A stretch of DNA of 64,000 nt, from positions 4,483,501 through 4,547,500 of the forward strand of contig NZ_CP031555.1 in the NCBI RefSeq assembly GCF_003403095.1, read 5' to 3'. Position 1 is the first letter of the stretch; every line of letters begins with the position of its first letter. The position numbers were made by a program, and so were the translations under genes. Positions 17,809 to 27,144 of this stretch are shown here, in pieces. Origin of the DNA: Thalassospira indica. GTDB lineage: Bacteria; Pseudomonadota; Alphaproteobacteria; Rhodospirillales; Thalassospiraceae. Below the pieces are notes generated by a model that had not been told where the DNA came from, did not search any database, and worked only from the letters and a program-made list of their open reading frames with translations.

Positions 17809-17889
17809 TGATCTCCGCGACGGGCGCCGGAGGCCTCTCCTCCAGCCCTCAACCCGTCACGGAAAACCCGCCCGCACTCTCACTCTCAG
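17809..17889 (-). promoter_or_regulatory. Family-A hairpin leader of ardC
   Basis: The minus strand shows GAGAGTGAGAGTGCGGGC, then CGTGACGGG and CCCGTCGCG outer arms (17816-17861) pairing over 9 bp with one wobble. Inner arms CTGGAGG and CCTCCGG replace the CCGG pair of other copies. GGAG and the start follow. Confidence 0.75.
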
Positions 17890-17985
17890 GGGGCGTTGCG
17901 GGGCCTCCCCGCTGATGGGGGTGTGTCGGCAATGCCAGTGCCGACCAGGGAGAAGGCTTTCCCCTCCCATCCCCTTCCAGATCGC
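17888..17985 (+). repeat. GC-rich element shared with 51548-51660
   Basis: The order here is GGGGGCGTTGCGGGG, CTCCCCGCT, GGGGGT, a variable part, then AGGGAGAAGGCTTTCCCC. The same order occurs in the same orientation at 51548-51660 with a different middle. Both copies sit between element backbone (ardC or DUF2958) and the first cargo gene. Function unknown; a transfer origin or a cargo insertion junction are possibilities. Confidence 0.5.
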
Positions 17986-18069
17986 GACCTTCTTGGTTCC
18001 AATTAGCGACCCATTGACTTCCAATCAGCCGAGACAGATAGTTCCAAATGTCGGAGACTAGAGGACGGG

Positions 18070-19290
18070 ATGTTCAAGCGGTTTGTAGAGCGCCGGGCGG
18101 AGGAAGCCCTTTCGGATACGCCCGTGGTTCTCATTGTAGGGCCACGGCGGGCTGGCAAAACCACGCTCGTCAAGAAGATGGGGGAAGCCGGCCGCACCTA
18201 TATCACGCTGGACGACCAGACCGTGCTGGAGGCTGCGCGGTCCGATCCGGCCGGGTTCATCCGGGGACTGGATAGGGCCATCATCGACGAGATTCAACGC
18301 GCGCCCGACCTGCTGCTGGCGATCAAGAAGACGGTCGACGAGGACTATCGTCCGGGCCGATTTCTCCTCACCGGCTCAGCGAATGTGCTGACCTTGCCAC
18401 GGGTCGCCGATAGTCTCGCCGGCCGGATGGAAACGCTCGAGATGCTGCCGCTGGCACGGGCCGAGATCGAGGGCAGGACGCCGACCTTTCTGGAGCGTCT
18501 CTTCGAGGGAAAGCTGCAAAAGCCAAGCAAAGCGATCGTCGGCGACGATCTCGTCCACTCCGTCCTGCTCGGCGGCTTTCCCGAGGCGATCGCCCGTGAG
18601 AGCGAGCGGCGCCGGCAGGACTGGGCGCGATCCTATCTCACCTCGGTTCTCACCCGCGATCTCAGGGACATCGCAGAGGTCGAGAAGCTGACCGAGCTCC
18701 CGAAATTCGTGCGTTTGCTGGCCGAGCATTCCAGCCAATTGGTCAACTATTCGCAGTTCGGAGCCAGCATCAATGTCAGCCACAAGACGGGACAGCGCTA
18801 CGTCGGGCTGCTCGAACAGGTCTTTCTGATCGCGACGCTGCAGCCCTGGTTCACCAACGCGCTGAAGCGCATCGTCAAAACACCGAAGCTATATTTCCTC
18901 GATTCCGGCCTGCTGGCGAGCACGCGGGGCCTGACCTTCGACAGGGTGAAGGCGGATCGCGGGACGTTCGGCGCCCTGCTGGAAAGCTTCGTGTTCTCGG
19001 AAGTGCTCAAGCTGACGACAGCCTCGGACCTGCGACTGACACCCTATCACTTCCGCGATCGCGACATGCGCGAGGTCGACATCGTGCTGGAGCGTGACGA
19101 CGGCATGATCGCCGGCATCGAGGTGAAGGCGAGCGCCACGGTCAAGTCCGGCGATTTCGCTGGGCTGCGCGCCTTGGCCGAAGCCTGCGGAGACCGCTTT
19201 GCTTTTGGCACCGTGCTCTATGACAGCACGGATGTTGTGCCATTTGGTGACCGGCTGGCTGCGGCGCCATTGTCCTGTCTGTGGAGTTGA
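18070..19290 (+). CDS. AAA_14 / DUF4143 ATP-binding protein
   Basis: 406 residues. Walker A GPRRAGKTTLVKKM is at residues 24-37, and Walker B is in RAIIDEIQRAPDLL. LLTGSANVL and the DUF4143 C-terminal domain, with IEVKASATVKSGDFAGLRAL (a restriction-endonuclease-like ExK motif), follow. This family is very common and usually of unknown function. Here it lies 62 bases upstream of the Hachiman pair in the same direction. It may be an accessory defence gene or an independent passenger. Confidence 0.88.
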   Translation: MFKRFVERRAEEALSDTPVVLIVGPRRAGKTTLVKKMGEAGRTYITLDDQTVLEAARSDPAGFIRGLDRAIIDEIQRAPDLLLAIKKTVDEDYRPGRFLLTGSANVLTLPRVADSLAGRMETLEMLPLARAEIEGRTPTFLERLFEGKLQKPSKAIVGDDLVHSVLLGGFPEAIARESERRRQDWARSYLTSVLTRDLRDIAEVEKLTELPKFVRLLAEHSSQLVNYSQFGASINVSHKTGQRYVGLLEQVFLIATLQPWFTNALKRIVKTPKLYFLDSGLLASTRGLTFDRVKADRGTFGALLESFVFSEVLKLTTASDLRLTPYHFRDRDMREVDIVLERDDGMIAGIEVKASATVKSGDFAGLRALAEACGDRFAFGTVLYDSTDVVPFGDRLAAAPLSCLWS

Positions 19291-19352
19291 GCGGATGTGC
19301 AAAGATTGCCGACTGATCAACCTTCGCGATGCAATGATCGTGGGAGGCCTAC

Positions 19353-20135
19353 GTGAGCCTGTATGAGAGGTGGTGCGACGCCACGAGAGAAAAAGACAAA
19401 CGCAAGTACTACTGGACCTATGTCGAGAAGCATGGTGGCCGCGATGAAATCCAGGGGGACTTGGCTGAAACGATCCGTTCGCATTACGACCGACTGGAAC
19501 GCATTGCGGAGGACGTGGACCGGCTCGGATACAAGGTCGCCGCCGAGATCCTCAGCGAGGCGATGCCTCAGACGTCCAAGGGTCGTTCGGGCGATCTCGG
19601 CGAAATTCTCGCGACTGAGCTCGTCGAGGAGGAGATTGGCCTGCGTGTCCCTGTGCGCCGTCTCCGCTACAAGGACGGGCGCAACATGGCCATGCGCGGA
19701 GATGATTTCATCGGGGCCGGGTATGACAGTAAAGGCGAGAAACTCTGGCTCCTGAAAGGGGAAGCTAAGAGCAACAAGGTACTGGGAAAGTCAACGGTCA
19801 CGAGCGCCCGCAAGGTACTCAACCGCGATAGCGGTCGGTGTACGCCGGACTCGCTGCTGTTCGTTGCAAACCGCCTGCTGGAAAGCAACGACCCGGACGA
19901 CAACGCACTGGGCCGCAGCCTTCGCGACGAGGTGGGCCTGAAGTCTCTCCGGGCGGATCGCATCGATCACATGCTTTTCACTATATCGGGCAACGGTCCA
20001 CACGCTTCGTTGAAACAGGATCTCGAGGCGACCGGCAGCAATCGAGACCAGTATGTCGTGAACATTCACGTCAAAGACCACCAGGACTTCATCGCGGCCA
20101 TGTACCAGGAGGCGGAAGATCTTGGAGACGATTGA
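19353..20135 (+). CDS. hamA: HamA (DUF1837 nuclease) of a Hachiman defence system
   Basis: 260 residues from a GTG at 19353, five bases after GGAGG. A PD-(D/E)XK-like core can be read: GDLGE at 80-84, RGDD at 115-118 and the GEAK motif (E137, K139), as in the HamA C-terminal DUF1837 domain. HamA is the nuclease effector, held inactive by the helicase HamB until damaged or unusual DNA is sensed. Its 3' end overlaps the hamB start by 14 bases, so the two are made together. Confidence 0.88.
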   Translation: MSLYERWCDATREKDKRKYYWTYVEKHGGRDEIQGDLAETIRSHYDRLERIAEDVDRLGYKVAAEILSEAMPQTSKGRSGDLGEILATELVEEEIGLRVPVRRLRYKDGRNMAMRGDDFIGAGYDSKGEKLWLLKGEAKSNKVLGKSTVTSARKVLNRDSGRCTPDSLLFVANRLLESNDPDDNALGRSLRDEVGLKSLRADRIDHMLFTISGNGPHASLKQDLEATGSNRDQYVVNIHVKDHQDFIAAMYQEAEDLGDD

Positions 20136-23100
20136 CGAGCTGACAACTTTCCTGACGGACGCGACCGTCGATGGCATCCTCGGACGCCTCCTGTATCGCG
20201 GCGCGGCATGGTCGCTGATGCGCGAAAACGGTGTACTGCCGCCGAATGCGCCGCCGCTCGGCGCGACGATCGAAACGGATCTTGCGGAACACGGCTTTGC
20301 TTTGCTTAGGGGCGCAATGGCGCTGCGTGCTCAGGCCGGCACCTCGGACCTGACCAGTAAGGCATTCGAGCGTGCAGCCAATGCCTTCGAAGCCCTTGTT
20401 CGCAATGGTGATGCGGGGTCGCCTGATCGAGGCTTCCGCCGCACCATCGCTGCCGCAGCCTATCATCTCGCCGGATTTTCAGCCGTTGCCTATTCGCTCT
20501 TCAATGAGACTGCGGGCGATCTCAACACCTCACCCGGCGAAACAGCGATCCAACATCTGATCCTGCGCGATCTCGGCCAATTGCGCGGCTTCGTTCGCGA
20601 GTGGCTGGACAACGACGATCACAAGGATGAGCAGATCGCCGAGATGCTGCGGGGTGAAAAGCCCGATGTCGATGAGGTTCTGTCGACCATCCTCAACACG
20701 ACGATCTGCCGGGCGCTGGCGTATTTTGATTTCGCGCTTGAGACGGGCGAAGCCGAGCCGATCGAGACAGCAAGGGCATTGCTCGACGCCGCGGTCAGTC
20801 TTGCAGACAATGCGGAGAATGTCCCCCTGTGGTGGATATCGAACCTCTGTCGCCACCTTATCGATGACCTGTGGCAGCATTCCCTGCACGAAAGTCTGCC
20901 GACCGAGCCACCGGAGGGAACGGAGGAAAAATACCCGGACCTGCGCAGGCTATTCATCTCATCGCTCTATGCTCGCAAGAATTCCGAGGTGGAGTTGTGG
21001 CCATCGCAGCGCGAAGCAGCCCGGCGCTCCACCGACGTCACGGACGATCTGGTTGTCGCCTTACCGACCAGCGCAGGCAAAACGCGGGTAGCCGAGATTG
21101 CCGCGTTGATGACCCTGTCGTCGGCGCGCCGGGTCCTGATCGTCACGCCGCTGCGTGCGCTGTCCGCACAAACCGAGCGATCCTTCAGAAAAACCTTCGC
21201 GCCCCTCGGCTTCAGCGTCTCCTCACTTTACGGTGCCAGCGGCCTTTCGGCAGGCGATGAAGACGCATTGCGCACTCGCGAAATCATCATCGCGACACCT
21301 GAGAAGCTCGACTTCGCACTGCGAAGCGACCCATCTCTGATAGACGATGTCGGTCTCATCGTCCTCGACGAAGGCCATATGATCGGCCCGAGCGAGCGTG
21401 AAATCCGTTATGAGACGCTGGTCCAACGCCTGCTTCGGCGCTCGGACGCGGAGAGCCGTAGGATTGTCTGTTTGTCCGCCATTCTGCCCAGTGGCGAAGA
21501 GCTAGACGATCTCACGGCATGGATACGCTCCGACGAACCCGGCGCGCCGGTGCTCTCAGACTGGCGTCCGACCCGACAACGATTTGGCACGCTTACTTGG
21601 CGGGGCCAAGACGCACTGCTTCGCCTCGATCTGAATCGCAATGGTCCGTTCATCGATAAATTCGTAGTGCAGAGACCGGCTAGAGGCAAAGAAAAACTAC
21701 CCTATCCGCGCAAGACGTCGCATCTCACCTTGTTCGCTGCATGGGAGTTCGCCGGCCAAGGTAAGAGGACGCTGATCTTTTCAACCCAAGCCAATTGGGT
21801 CGAAGGCTTCGGCAAACAAGTCGTTGACCTCTGCAAGCGTGGATATTTGGGCTCGCTGCTGGAGGATGAGGCACCGATTGCCCGCGCTCTTGAGGTCGGC
21901 AAGGAGTGGTTGGGAGAAGACCACCCCGCCGTTGCCAGTCTGAAGGTAGGTGTCGCAATCCATCACGGTCGGCTTCCGAGCCCATTCCTGCGCGAATTGG
22001 AAACGCTGCTGTCCGAGGGCGTCTTGAAGGTCATCGTTGCATCGCCGACGCTCTCGCAAGGCCTCAATCTCAACGCTGCAGTTATGCTGGTGCCGTATCT
22101 GGTCCGCAGAGGCGAGAAGATCAAAGGCGAGGAGTTCGCAAATGTCTCCGGGCGAGCCGGCCGCGCTTTCGTGGACGTCGAAGGCCTCATCGTTCACGTG
22201 ATGTTCGACAAGATCAAATGGCGAGAAAGAGAGTGGCGTGAGTTGGTTGCCTCCGCCAAGGCCCGCACACTGAAGAGCGGCCTCATCCAAATCGTCGCAG
22301 AGATCCTTGAGCGCCTGGCCCGTGAAGGCGTTCTGGAGCGCGATGACGCATGGGAATATCTCGCCAACGCCCGCGAAGCCTGGAGATCGCCCGCGGAGGA
22401 AGCCGCAGTCGCCGAGCGCTTGGCGGCCGGCGCGGAATATGACGCAGATGACGGTGAAGATGAAGGCGGTGATGACGAGGGGGAGACAATCGACGAGGAA
22501 CCGCTTTCGCAAATCGTCGAACGTCTCGATGCGACTGTCTTCGGATTGATTGAAGCGCTGGACTCCGACCGGGCGGATCTGCCAACGCTCTTGGACGAGG
22601 CGCTCAAAGGGTCGCTCTGGGCGCGCCAGATAGCCCGAGAAGACGAGGACATCGCGCCATTGCACAAGAAGGTGTTCGAGGCGCGCGCTGAACTCATATG
22701 GAAGTCCACTACAACGGAGGCGCGGCGCGGACATTTCGCGATGGGTGTCGGGCTTGAGGCTGGGCTCGCCATTGATGCCATGGCAGACGAGTTGGCCGAT
22801 CTCCTCGATCAAGCTGACGCTGCCGCGCTGAGTGGAGATGTCGGCGAACTTGTCGACGCCCTTTCAGGTCTCGGGGAACGCCTGCTGTTTATGCGGCCGT
22901 TCATTCCCGACAAGACCAACGCGCTACCGGCCAACTGGAAGGACATCCTGCGCCGTTGGGTGTCTGGCGACGATGTCGCCAATATTGGGCCTCAGAATAT
23001 GCGGGCTGTCGAAGAGGCCTTCACCTATCGTTTGGTCTGGGCCTTGGAAGCTGTTCGTACCCGCCGCATGTCCCTCGGCTGGTCTCCAGAAACAGTGGTG

Positions 23101-23622
23101 GGGGGCGCCGCAGCAGCGGTCGAAACCGGCGTTCCACAATTCATGATGTCGATGCTGATCCGCGCGGGCCTTCCATCACGGCGCGCAGCCATGGCGGCAA
23201 TCGAGGATGCCGAGCCAGCCTTCGTCACGCCCGCGGAGATGAGGGCCTGGCTCGAATCCGACGAGATCACAGCTTACACCGATGCTGGTGATTGGCCGAC
23301 CCCCGACACGGCAGCGCTATGGGCGCGGTTCCGAACGGAGGCCCTGAGTGGCGGCATTCAGAAATGGTCGGTCGAACACTACAAGCGCCTGCTCGACACC
23401 GCGACCGCCCCACCTGCCGGCCTCTATCGGATTGTCACAGACGATGGAGATGGGCGGACCTGGATGGCGACGCCTGACTATCAGCGGGTGGCGGCATTCA
23501 AGAAATCGGCACTTGATCCGAAGCCCAGCCTGTTCTCGGGGCGGCTGCCGGGCAATACTAGGTTGGTGGAAGCGTTGCGCGTCGGCCGTGGGAAACTGCG
23601 CTGGCCACGGGCCAACACGTAG
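20122..23622 (+). CDS. hamB: HamB superfamily 2 helicase of a Hachiman defence system
   Basis: 1166 residues from a TTG at 20122 with AGGAGG upstream. An N-terminal helical domain of about 300 residues precedes the helicase core. Walker A PTSAGKT is at about 314-320, DEGH at about 416-419, and the second RecA-like domain contains VASPTLSQGLNLNAAVML and FANVSGRAGRAF. An acidic linker (DADDGEDEGGDDEGE) and a long C-terminal domain follow. HamB surveys DNA and controls HamA. Confidence 0.9.
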   Translation: METIDELTTFLTDATVDGILGRLLYRGAAWSLMRENGVLPPNAPPLGATIETDLAEHGFALLRGAMALRAQAGTSDLTSKAFERAANAFEALVRNGDAGSPDRGFRRTIAAAAYHLAGFSAVAYSLFNETAGDLNTSPGETAIQHLILRDLGQLRGFVREWLDNDDHKDEQIAEMLRGEKPDVDEVLSTILNTTICRALAYFDFALETGEAEPIETARALLDAAVSLADNAENVPLWWISNLCRHLIDDLWQHSLHESLPTEPPEGTEEKYPDLRRLFISSLYARKNSEVELWPSQREAARRSTDVTDDLVVALPTSAGKTRVAEIAALMTLSSARRVLIVTPLRALSAQTERSFRKTFAPLGFSVSSLYGASGLSAGDEDALRTREIIIATPEKLDFALRSDPSLIDDVGLIVLDEGHMIGPSEREIRYETLVQRLLRRSDAESRRIVCLSAILPSGEELDDLTAWIRSDEPGAPVLSDWRPTRQRFGTLTWRGQDALLRLDLNRNGPFIDKFVVQRPARGKEKLPYPRKTSHLTLFAAWEFAGQGKRTLIFSTQANWVEGFGKQVVDLCKRGYLGSLLEDEAPIARALEVGKEWLGEDHPAVASLKVGVAIHHGRLPSPFLRELETLLSEGVLKVIVASPTLSQGLNLNAAVMLVPYLVRRGEKIKGEEFANVSGRAGRAFVDVEGLIVHVMFDKIKWREREWRELVASAKARTLKSGLIQIVAEILERLAREGVLERDDAWEYLANAREAWRSPAEEAAVAERLAAGAEYDADDGEDEGGDDEGETIDEEPLSQIVERLDATVFGLIEALDSDRADLPTLLDEALKGSLWARQIAREDEDIAPLHKKVFEARAELIWKSTTTEARRGHFAMGVGLEAGLAIDAMADELADLLDQADAAALSGDVGELVDALSGLGERLLFMRPFIPDKTNALPANWKDILRRWVSGDDVANIGPQNMRAVEEAFTYRLVWALEAVRTRRMSLGWSPETVVGGAAAAVETGVPQFMMSMLIRAGLPSRRAAMAAIEDAEPAFVTPAEMRAWLESDEITAYTDAGDWPTPDTAALWARFRTEALSGGIQKWSVEHYKRLLDTATAPPAGLYRIVTDDGDGRTWMATPDYQRVAAFKKSALDPKPSLFSGRLPGNTRLVEALRVGRGKLRWPRANT

Positions 23623-23647
23623 AGGAGAACCTACGAGATAATTTCCG

Positions 23648-24601
23648 CTATTTTTCGTTGGAAGGCTGAAAAAATCCTGCTCTTAGGTCACGAATACTTT
23701 CCGAGTGCTTAGGCAGCTGCAAGGAGATGCGCTGATTCTTTCCCATCCGCCGCTGCGAAGAAAATTCTACGCGCTGGATGGCATCGATATCGCCGGATGA
23801 ATACTCGACCCTGTTGGCCTCATCGAAAGGAATGTGTTCTGCCTCTACCCAGAGAGCAACGGTGAGTATTACGTCTCCCAACCGAACGGGTCCGTCGGGA
23901 GTCGTGACGGTCACCTCGCCGGGGTAGGGAAAGCACACCGTTCGGAAAACGGGTGACTGGGCCTTTTCTATGCCTTCAAACGGATCAGTTGCCTCCTGAA
24001 GCTGGAGCCAAAGATCGTTCAAAGACCAGGCCGCGCCGGTCTCCTCGTTACGAAAGATGGATGCGAAAGGGTCCGTATCCTCGGGTAGCGTGCAGTCAAC
24101 ATCCGACGGCTCTGGCATCTTCCAATCGAGCGAGCGAAATTTTCGAATGCCGACTCGTGAGATGACGCACGCTTTGTGCCAGAAGAGCACGAAGTCTACC
24201 TGCAGCAATGAATTGACATCCTCACTCGCGATTTCCGAGAGCTCTCGAAGAGAAACACCGCTTTGCTCGGCGACCTTCCGGGCACTGTCGGTGAAACCAG
24301 ACGCACTCACCGCGATCGTACGATCTGCACCAATCGCCTTTTTCTTCGCGGCCAGTTGCTCGATCCAGGTGACATCCTGAATTGCAGTCCTTCGCCGACA
24401 CTCGATCGTCAAAAGGACTTCGGCGGTTCCAATCCGCGTACGGATACTTGCATCGACCTCTCGTAGCTGACCTGTAATCTTGCATCTGATACGATCAGGA
24501 GAGTTAACAGTCACATTTCCGGGGTCTGCATCAGCCTCTATTCGCGCAACCAGACGCTCGAATTCACGCCATTCAGGATCTTGGCCTTCGCTGGCGCTCA
24601 T
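23648..24601 (-). CDS. Mrr-like restriction-endonuclease-fold protein with altered active site
   Basis: 317 residues. The N-terminal part has the Mrr-type nuclease layout: REVDASIRTRIG (D50), then LLTIECRRR, where E67-C-R69 occupies the usual ExK position. The segment up to SGFTDSARKVAEQSGVSLREL also matches Mrr-family cores. The lysine-to-arginine change could mean altered or lost cleavage. The C-terminal 150 residues are beta-rich and unassigned. It overlaps the tcmP stop by 4 bases, forming an operon, and converges on hamB, whose stop is only 25 bases away. Confidence 0.65.
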   Translation of the reverse strand: MSASEGQDPEWREFERLVARIEADADPGNVTVNSPDRIRCKITGQLREVDASIRTRIGTAEVLLTIECRRRTAIQDVTWIEQLAAKKKAIGADRTIAVSASGFTDSARKVAEQSGVSLRELSEIASEDVNSLLQVDFVLFWHKACVISRVGIRKFRSLDWKMPEPSDVDCTLPEDTDPFASIFRNEETGAAWSLNDLWLQLQEATDPFEGIEKAQSPVFRTVCFPYPGEVTVTTPDGPVRLGDVILTVALWVEAEHIPFDEANRVEYSSGDIDAIQRVEFSSQRRMGKNQRISLQLPKHSESIRDLRAGFFQPSNEK

Positions 24602-25866
24602 CTTTTGCGACGCTTTCCGTCCGCACCGGCATCGAGGAACATCGGGAAGAAGCTGCGCTGTGTCTTCACCTTGATGACATCATTGACCCCAATCGTGTTT
24701 GCTTTCCGTCGCTCACCGCCTGCAGGTGTAATGACTTCAAGATCGGGGTTCTCGATAATCGCCGTATGAATGTCATCAGCGTGAGCAGGTGTGACGTTGT
24801 AGATGCTCTCGTAGAAATCCATGACGGGCATCGCATCACCAGTCTCAGTCACAAGACGCGGAATATCTCCCAGGAGTTGGCTCTTCGCGGACGCACGGGC
24901 ATCACTGTCGAACAGATAGAGCATGCCTTCGTCATGCCGCGGATCATAAGACAGCATGTTGAGGCCAGACCGACCGAAATGTGCCTGCATCGTTGCATTG
25001 TCATGCAGGATGTTGTTGTAGACCTGCCGCGCACGGCAAGCGTTGGCGAAGTGAATGAGCCAATACCGCCAGCCACCAGGGTTATTAATCGAGAACGGGC
25101 TTACATAGGGAGCGCATCTCCTGAAGACGTCAAAAACGATTTTTTCAGCCGTGCCGAGCCAGTCATTCTTGCTCATGACCCCGTTCAGTTCACCGATATC
25201 GGTGGTCTTGAGCCCAAGATAGTCCAGTCGGGCAGTGAGTTGATCTGGTTGGTCCTTTTTCAAAAAGGCCAAAAGAGAACTGATCATGAACGTGTAGAAG
25301 ATCTCAGCCGCTGGATAGGTCCGCATGATGTCGACGATCGTGTCACGCTCGACGTGGCTATCCCCGCACTGGTCTAAGTTGAACAATACGCTTCGATAAC
25401 GGCCCTGCTCCAGCAACGCCCTGGTTTTCGGGTAAGCTTTCTCGAAGAACTCATTCAAGTACTCTACGCGAAGATGCAGCTTCGGGCATGTTTCCGCGAT
25501 ATCTGCCTGCAGTGGTGCGACATGGGTCTTCAATAGTTCAATCGCATCCCGACTGGCATCATTAAAAATGAGAAGACACTCGACCTCAATAGCGCCCAAG
25601 CCTTGCGCCGCCCGCTGTGTGTTGACCGCTTCAGTCGCGCGCCTGAGTTCTTCAATGAAAATCAGCGGGGACCCGGGCGTTCCGCACTGGTAACGCCCCC
25701 CACCAGCAAAACCATCGACTATTGCAAGCCTGAAACGTTCCTGTTGGGGTAATTTGCAGCGAACGGTAAGATAATCAAAGACGTACTCACGAAGAATCTT
25801 GTGTTTGCGCCGCGAATGCTCTTCGAGCTTCGCGCCATCTGCCCATTCGTATCTTTTTTCGACCAT
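24598..25866 (-). CDS. tcmP: Three-Cys-motif partner protein TcmP
   Basis: 422 residues behind GGGGAGG. The N-terminus ADGAKLEEHSRRKHKILREY and the Rossmann-like AIVDGFAGGGRYQCGTPGSP (near residue 48) define the TcmP family. VLFNLDQCGDSHVERDTI and FYTFMISSLLAFL are further conserved stretches. By definition the family pairs with a three-cysteine (DUF5131) protein, which is the next gene upstream here. Biochemistry is unknown to me; the methyltransferase-like glycine motif suggests nucleotide or SAM binding. Confidence 0.88.
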   Translation of the reverse strand: MVEKRYEWADGAKLEEHSRRKHKILREYVFDYLTVRCKLPQQERFRLAIVDGFAGGGRYQCGTPGSPLIFIEELRRATEAVNTQRAAQGLGAIEVECLLIFNDASRDAIELLKTHVAPLQADIAETCPKLHLRVEYLNEFFEKAYPKTRALLEQGRYRSVLFNLDQCGDSHVERDTIVDIMRTYPAAEIFYTFMISSLLAFLKKDQPDQLTARLDYLGLKTTDIGELNGVMSKNDWLGTAEKIVFDVFRRCAPYVSPFSINNPGGWRYWLIHFANACRARQVYNNILHDNATMQAHFGRSGLNMLSYDPRHDEGMLYLFDSDARASAKSQLLGDIPRLVTETGDAMPVMDFYESIYNVTPAHADDIHTAIIENPDLEVITPAGGERRKANTIGVNDVIKVKTQRSFFPMFLDAGADGKRRKR

Positions 25867-25893
25867 GTTGCCTCCCCGCCTATCTCTAAACTC

Positions 25894-26676
25894 TTACACA
25901 ACCGCTTGCGGGGCGGCAGGCATTTCGTCCCAGGTGCGTCCACGATATTCTCGCCCGTTGGCCTTCTTCGAGCGCTTCTTGTTGTCCTTGCCCCAAGTTC
26001 CCCACTGTTTGAAGAAAAATGCCGTCCCTGCCTTAAGGCATTGGGCATGTATTTCATCAATCCATTCTTCGCGAATTGGACGGGCGGACTTTCCGCTTTC
26101 GCCGCCCACAATCGCCCAGTGAATATCCTGAAGATCAATTGCGCCAACGGCACCAATCAGCGGCTCAAAAGAAATGAAGCGGATCGCTGCAGGTGACCGG
26201 CGGAGGTCATCGATGCGATCAACGACTTCAGCGTTTTCGATGCTCGTACCAAGCCAAACGTTGGGCAGGACCTCTCCGATGCGGTCGCTGACCAACTCTG
26301 CCATACGCTCGGGACGCTTAGTCAGAATCTGGTAGTTATGGCGTGGCGTTTCACGCATGACTTGCCAAACGTCCAATATGAATTCATCAGTCACCCGGTC
26401 ATGGAAGAGGTCACTCATCGAGTTAACGAAGATCTTTCGGGGCTTGCGCCATCTGTGGGGAATCGTCAGTGCCTGCCGATCCTCACGCACGACTCCATTC
26501 CAAACGGTCCTCCGACCCGTCTTGCGAGTTAGTCCTGCATATTTCTGGACACCCATCGCTTCGAGCCGCTTGGCCATTTCCATCGCATAACAATGGGTGC
26601 AGCCGGCTGTAACGATCGAACACCCCGCTACCGGATTCCACGTGGCATCTGTCCATTCAATCTGTGTTTCAGCCAT
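25894..26676 (-). CDS. DUF5131 / phage Gp37-Gp68-family three-cysteine protein
   Basis: 260 residues from the ATG at 26676, seven bases after GGGAGG; a reading from 26697 has no such site. C19, C26 and C29 (GCSIVTAGCTHCYAM, C-x6-C-x2-C) form the three-Cys motif, recalling a radical-SAM-like Fe-S site although the spacing is not the canonical Cx3Cx2C. FVNSMSDLFHDRV, YQILTKRPERM, NVWLGTSIEN and FISFEPLIG are the family's beta-strand motifs. Members are found in phages and defence islands. Its start lies just downstream of the vapC stop. Confidence 0.88.
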   Translation of the reverse strand: MAETQIEWTDATWNPVAGCSIVTAGCTHCYAMEMAKRLEAMGVQKYAGLTRKTGRRTVWNGVVREDRQALTIPHRWRKPRKIFVNSMSDLFHDRVTDEFILDVWQVMRETPRHNYQILTKRPERMAELVSDRIGEVLPNVWLGTSIENAEVVDRIDDLRRSPAAIRFISFEPLIGAVGAIDLQDIHWAIVGGESGKSARPIREEWIDEIHAQCLKAGTAFFFKQWGTWGKDNKKRSKKANGREYRGRTWDEMPAAPQAVV

Positions 26677-26712
26677 GTCGGCCTCCCGCGCATTCATCGT
26701 TCCGGCAGCACA

Positions 26713-27144
26713 TCAGTCAGTACCGCGTAACGGGTTGATGAACTGGATATCGGAGAAATCTTTTTCGTTTTCTGTTACCACCACGCAATCGTTGGCTCCC
26801 GCGACGGCGGCGATAATCACATCCAACGTGCTCCGCGGACGACCCGTAGACGTCCCATCCGCCATAAGTCGTGCCCATATCAAGGCAGCCTTGTCGTCAA
26901 AGGCTAAGATTCGGTCCATGAACAATTCCTGCGGGCCTTCCGGCCCTGAAAACCAAGCATCAAGTGCATCGCGCTTCTTGCCACGTGGTTTTTCCAGAAT
27001 GCCGCGTCGGATTTCGGCTATGGTCAGCGATGCGATGAAGAGGTCCTCATCCCGCTGAGCTGCCATCCATTTCATCAGAAGTTCAGATGGCTTCGGCTTG
27101 ACGATATTGCTGATGATGTTGGTGTCTAGAAGGTAACGGCTCAC
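26713..27144 (-). CDS. vapC: VapC-type PIN-domain toxin
   Basis: 143 residues. The PIN catalytic acids are visible: D7 in YLLDTNIIS, E in LTIAEIRRGI near residue 45, D in STLDVIIAAVA and D in VVTENEKDFSDI near the end. The fold cleaves RNA, typically tRNA or rRNA, when freed from its antitoxin. It starts inside the end of the antitoxin gene (4-base overlap). It probably also stabilises the element. Confidence 0.92.
   Translation of the reverse strand: MSRYLLDTNIISNIVKPKPSELLMKWMAAQRDEDLFIASLTIAEIRRGILEKPRGKKRDALDAWFSGPEGPQELFMDRILAFDDKAALIWARLMADGTSTGRPRSTLDVIIAAVAGANDCVVVTENEKDFSDIQFINPLRGTD

Noticed and set aside
22283..22812. Antisense frames in hamB encoding Ser/Arg-rich proteins
   Set aside because: Composition is that of reverse-complement coding sequence; no ribosome site.
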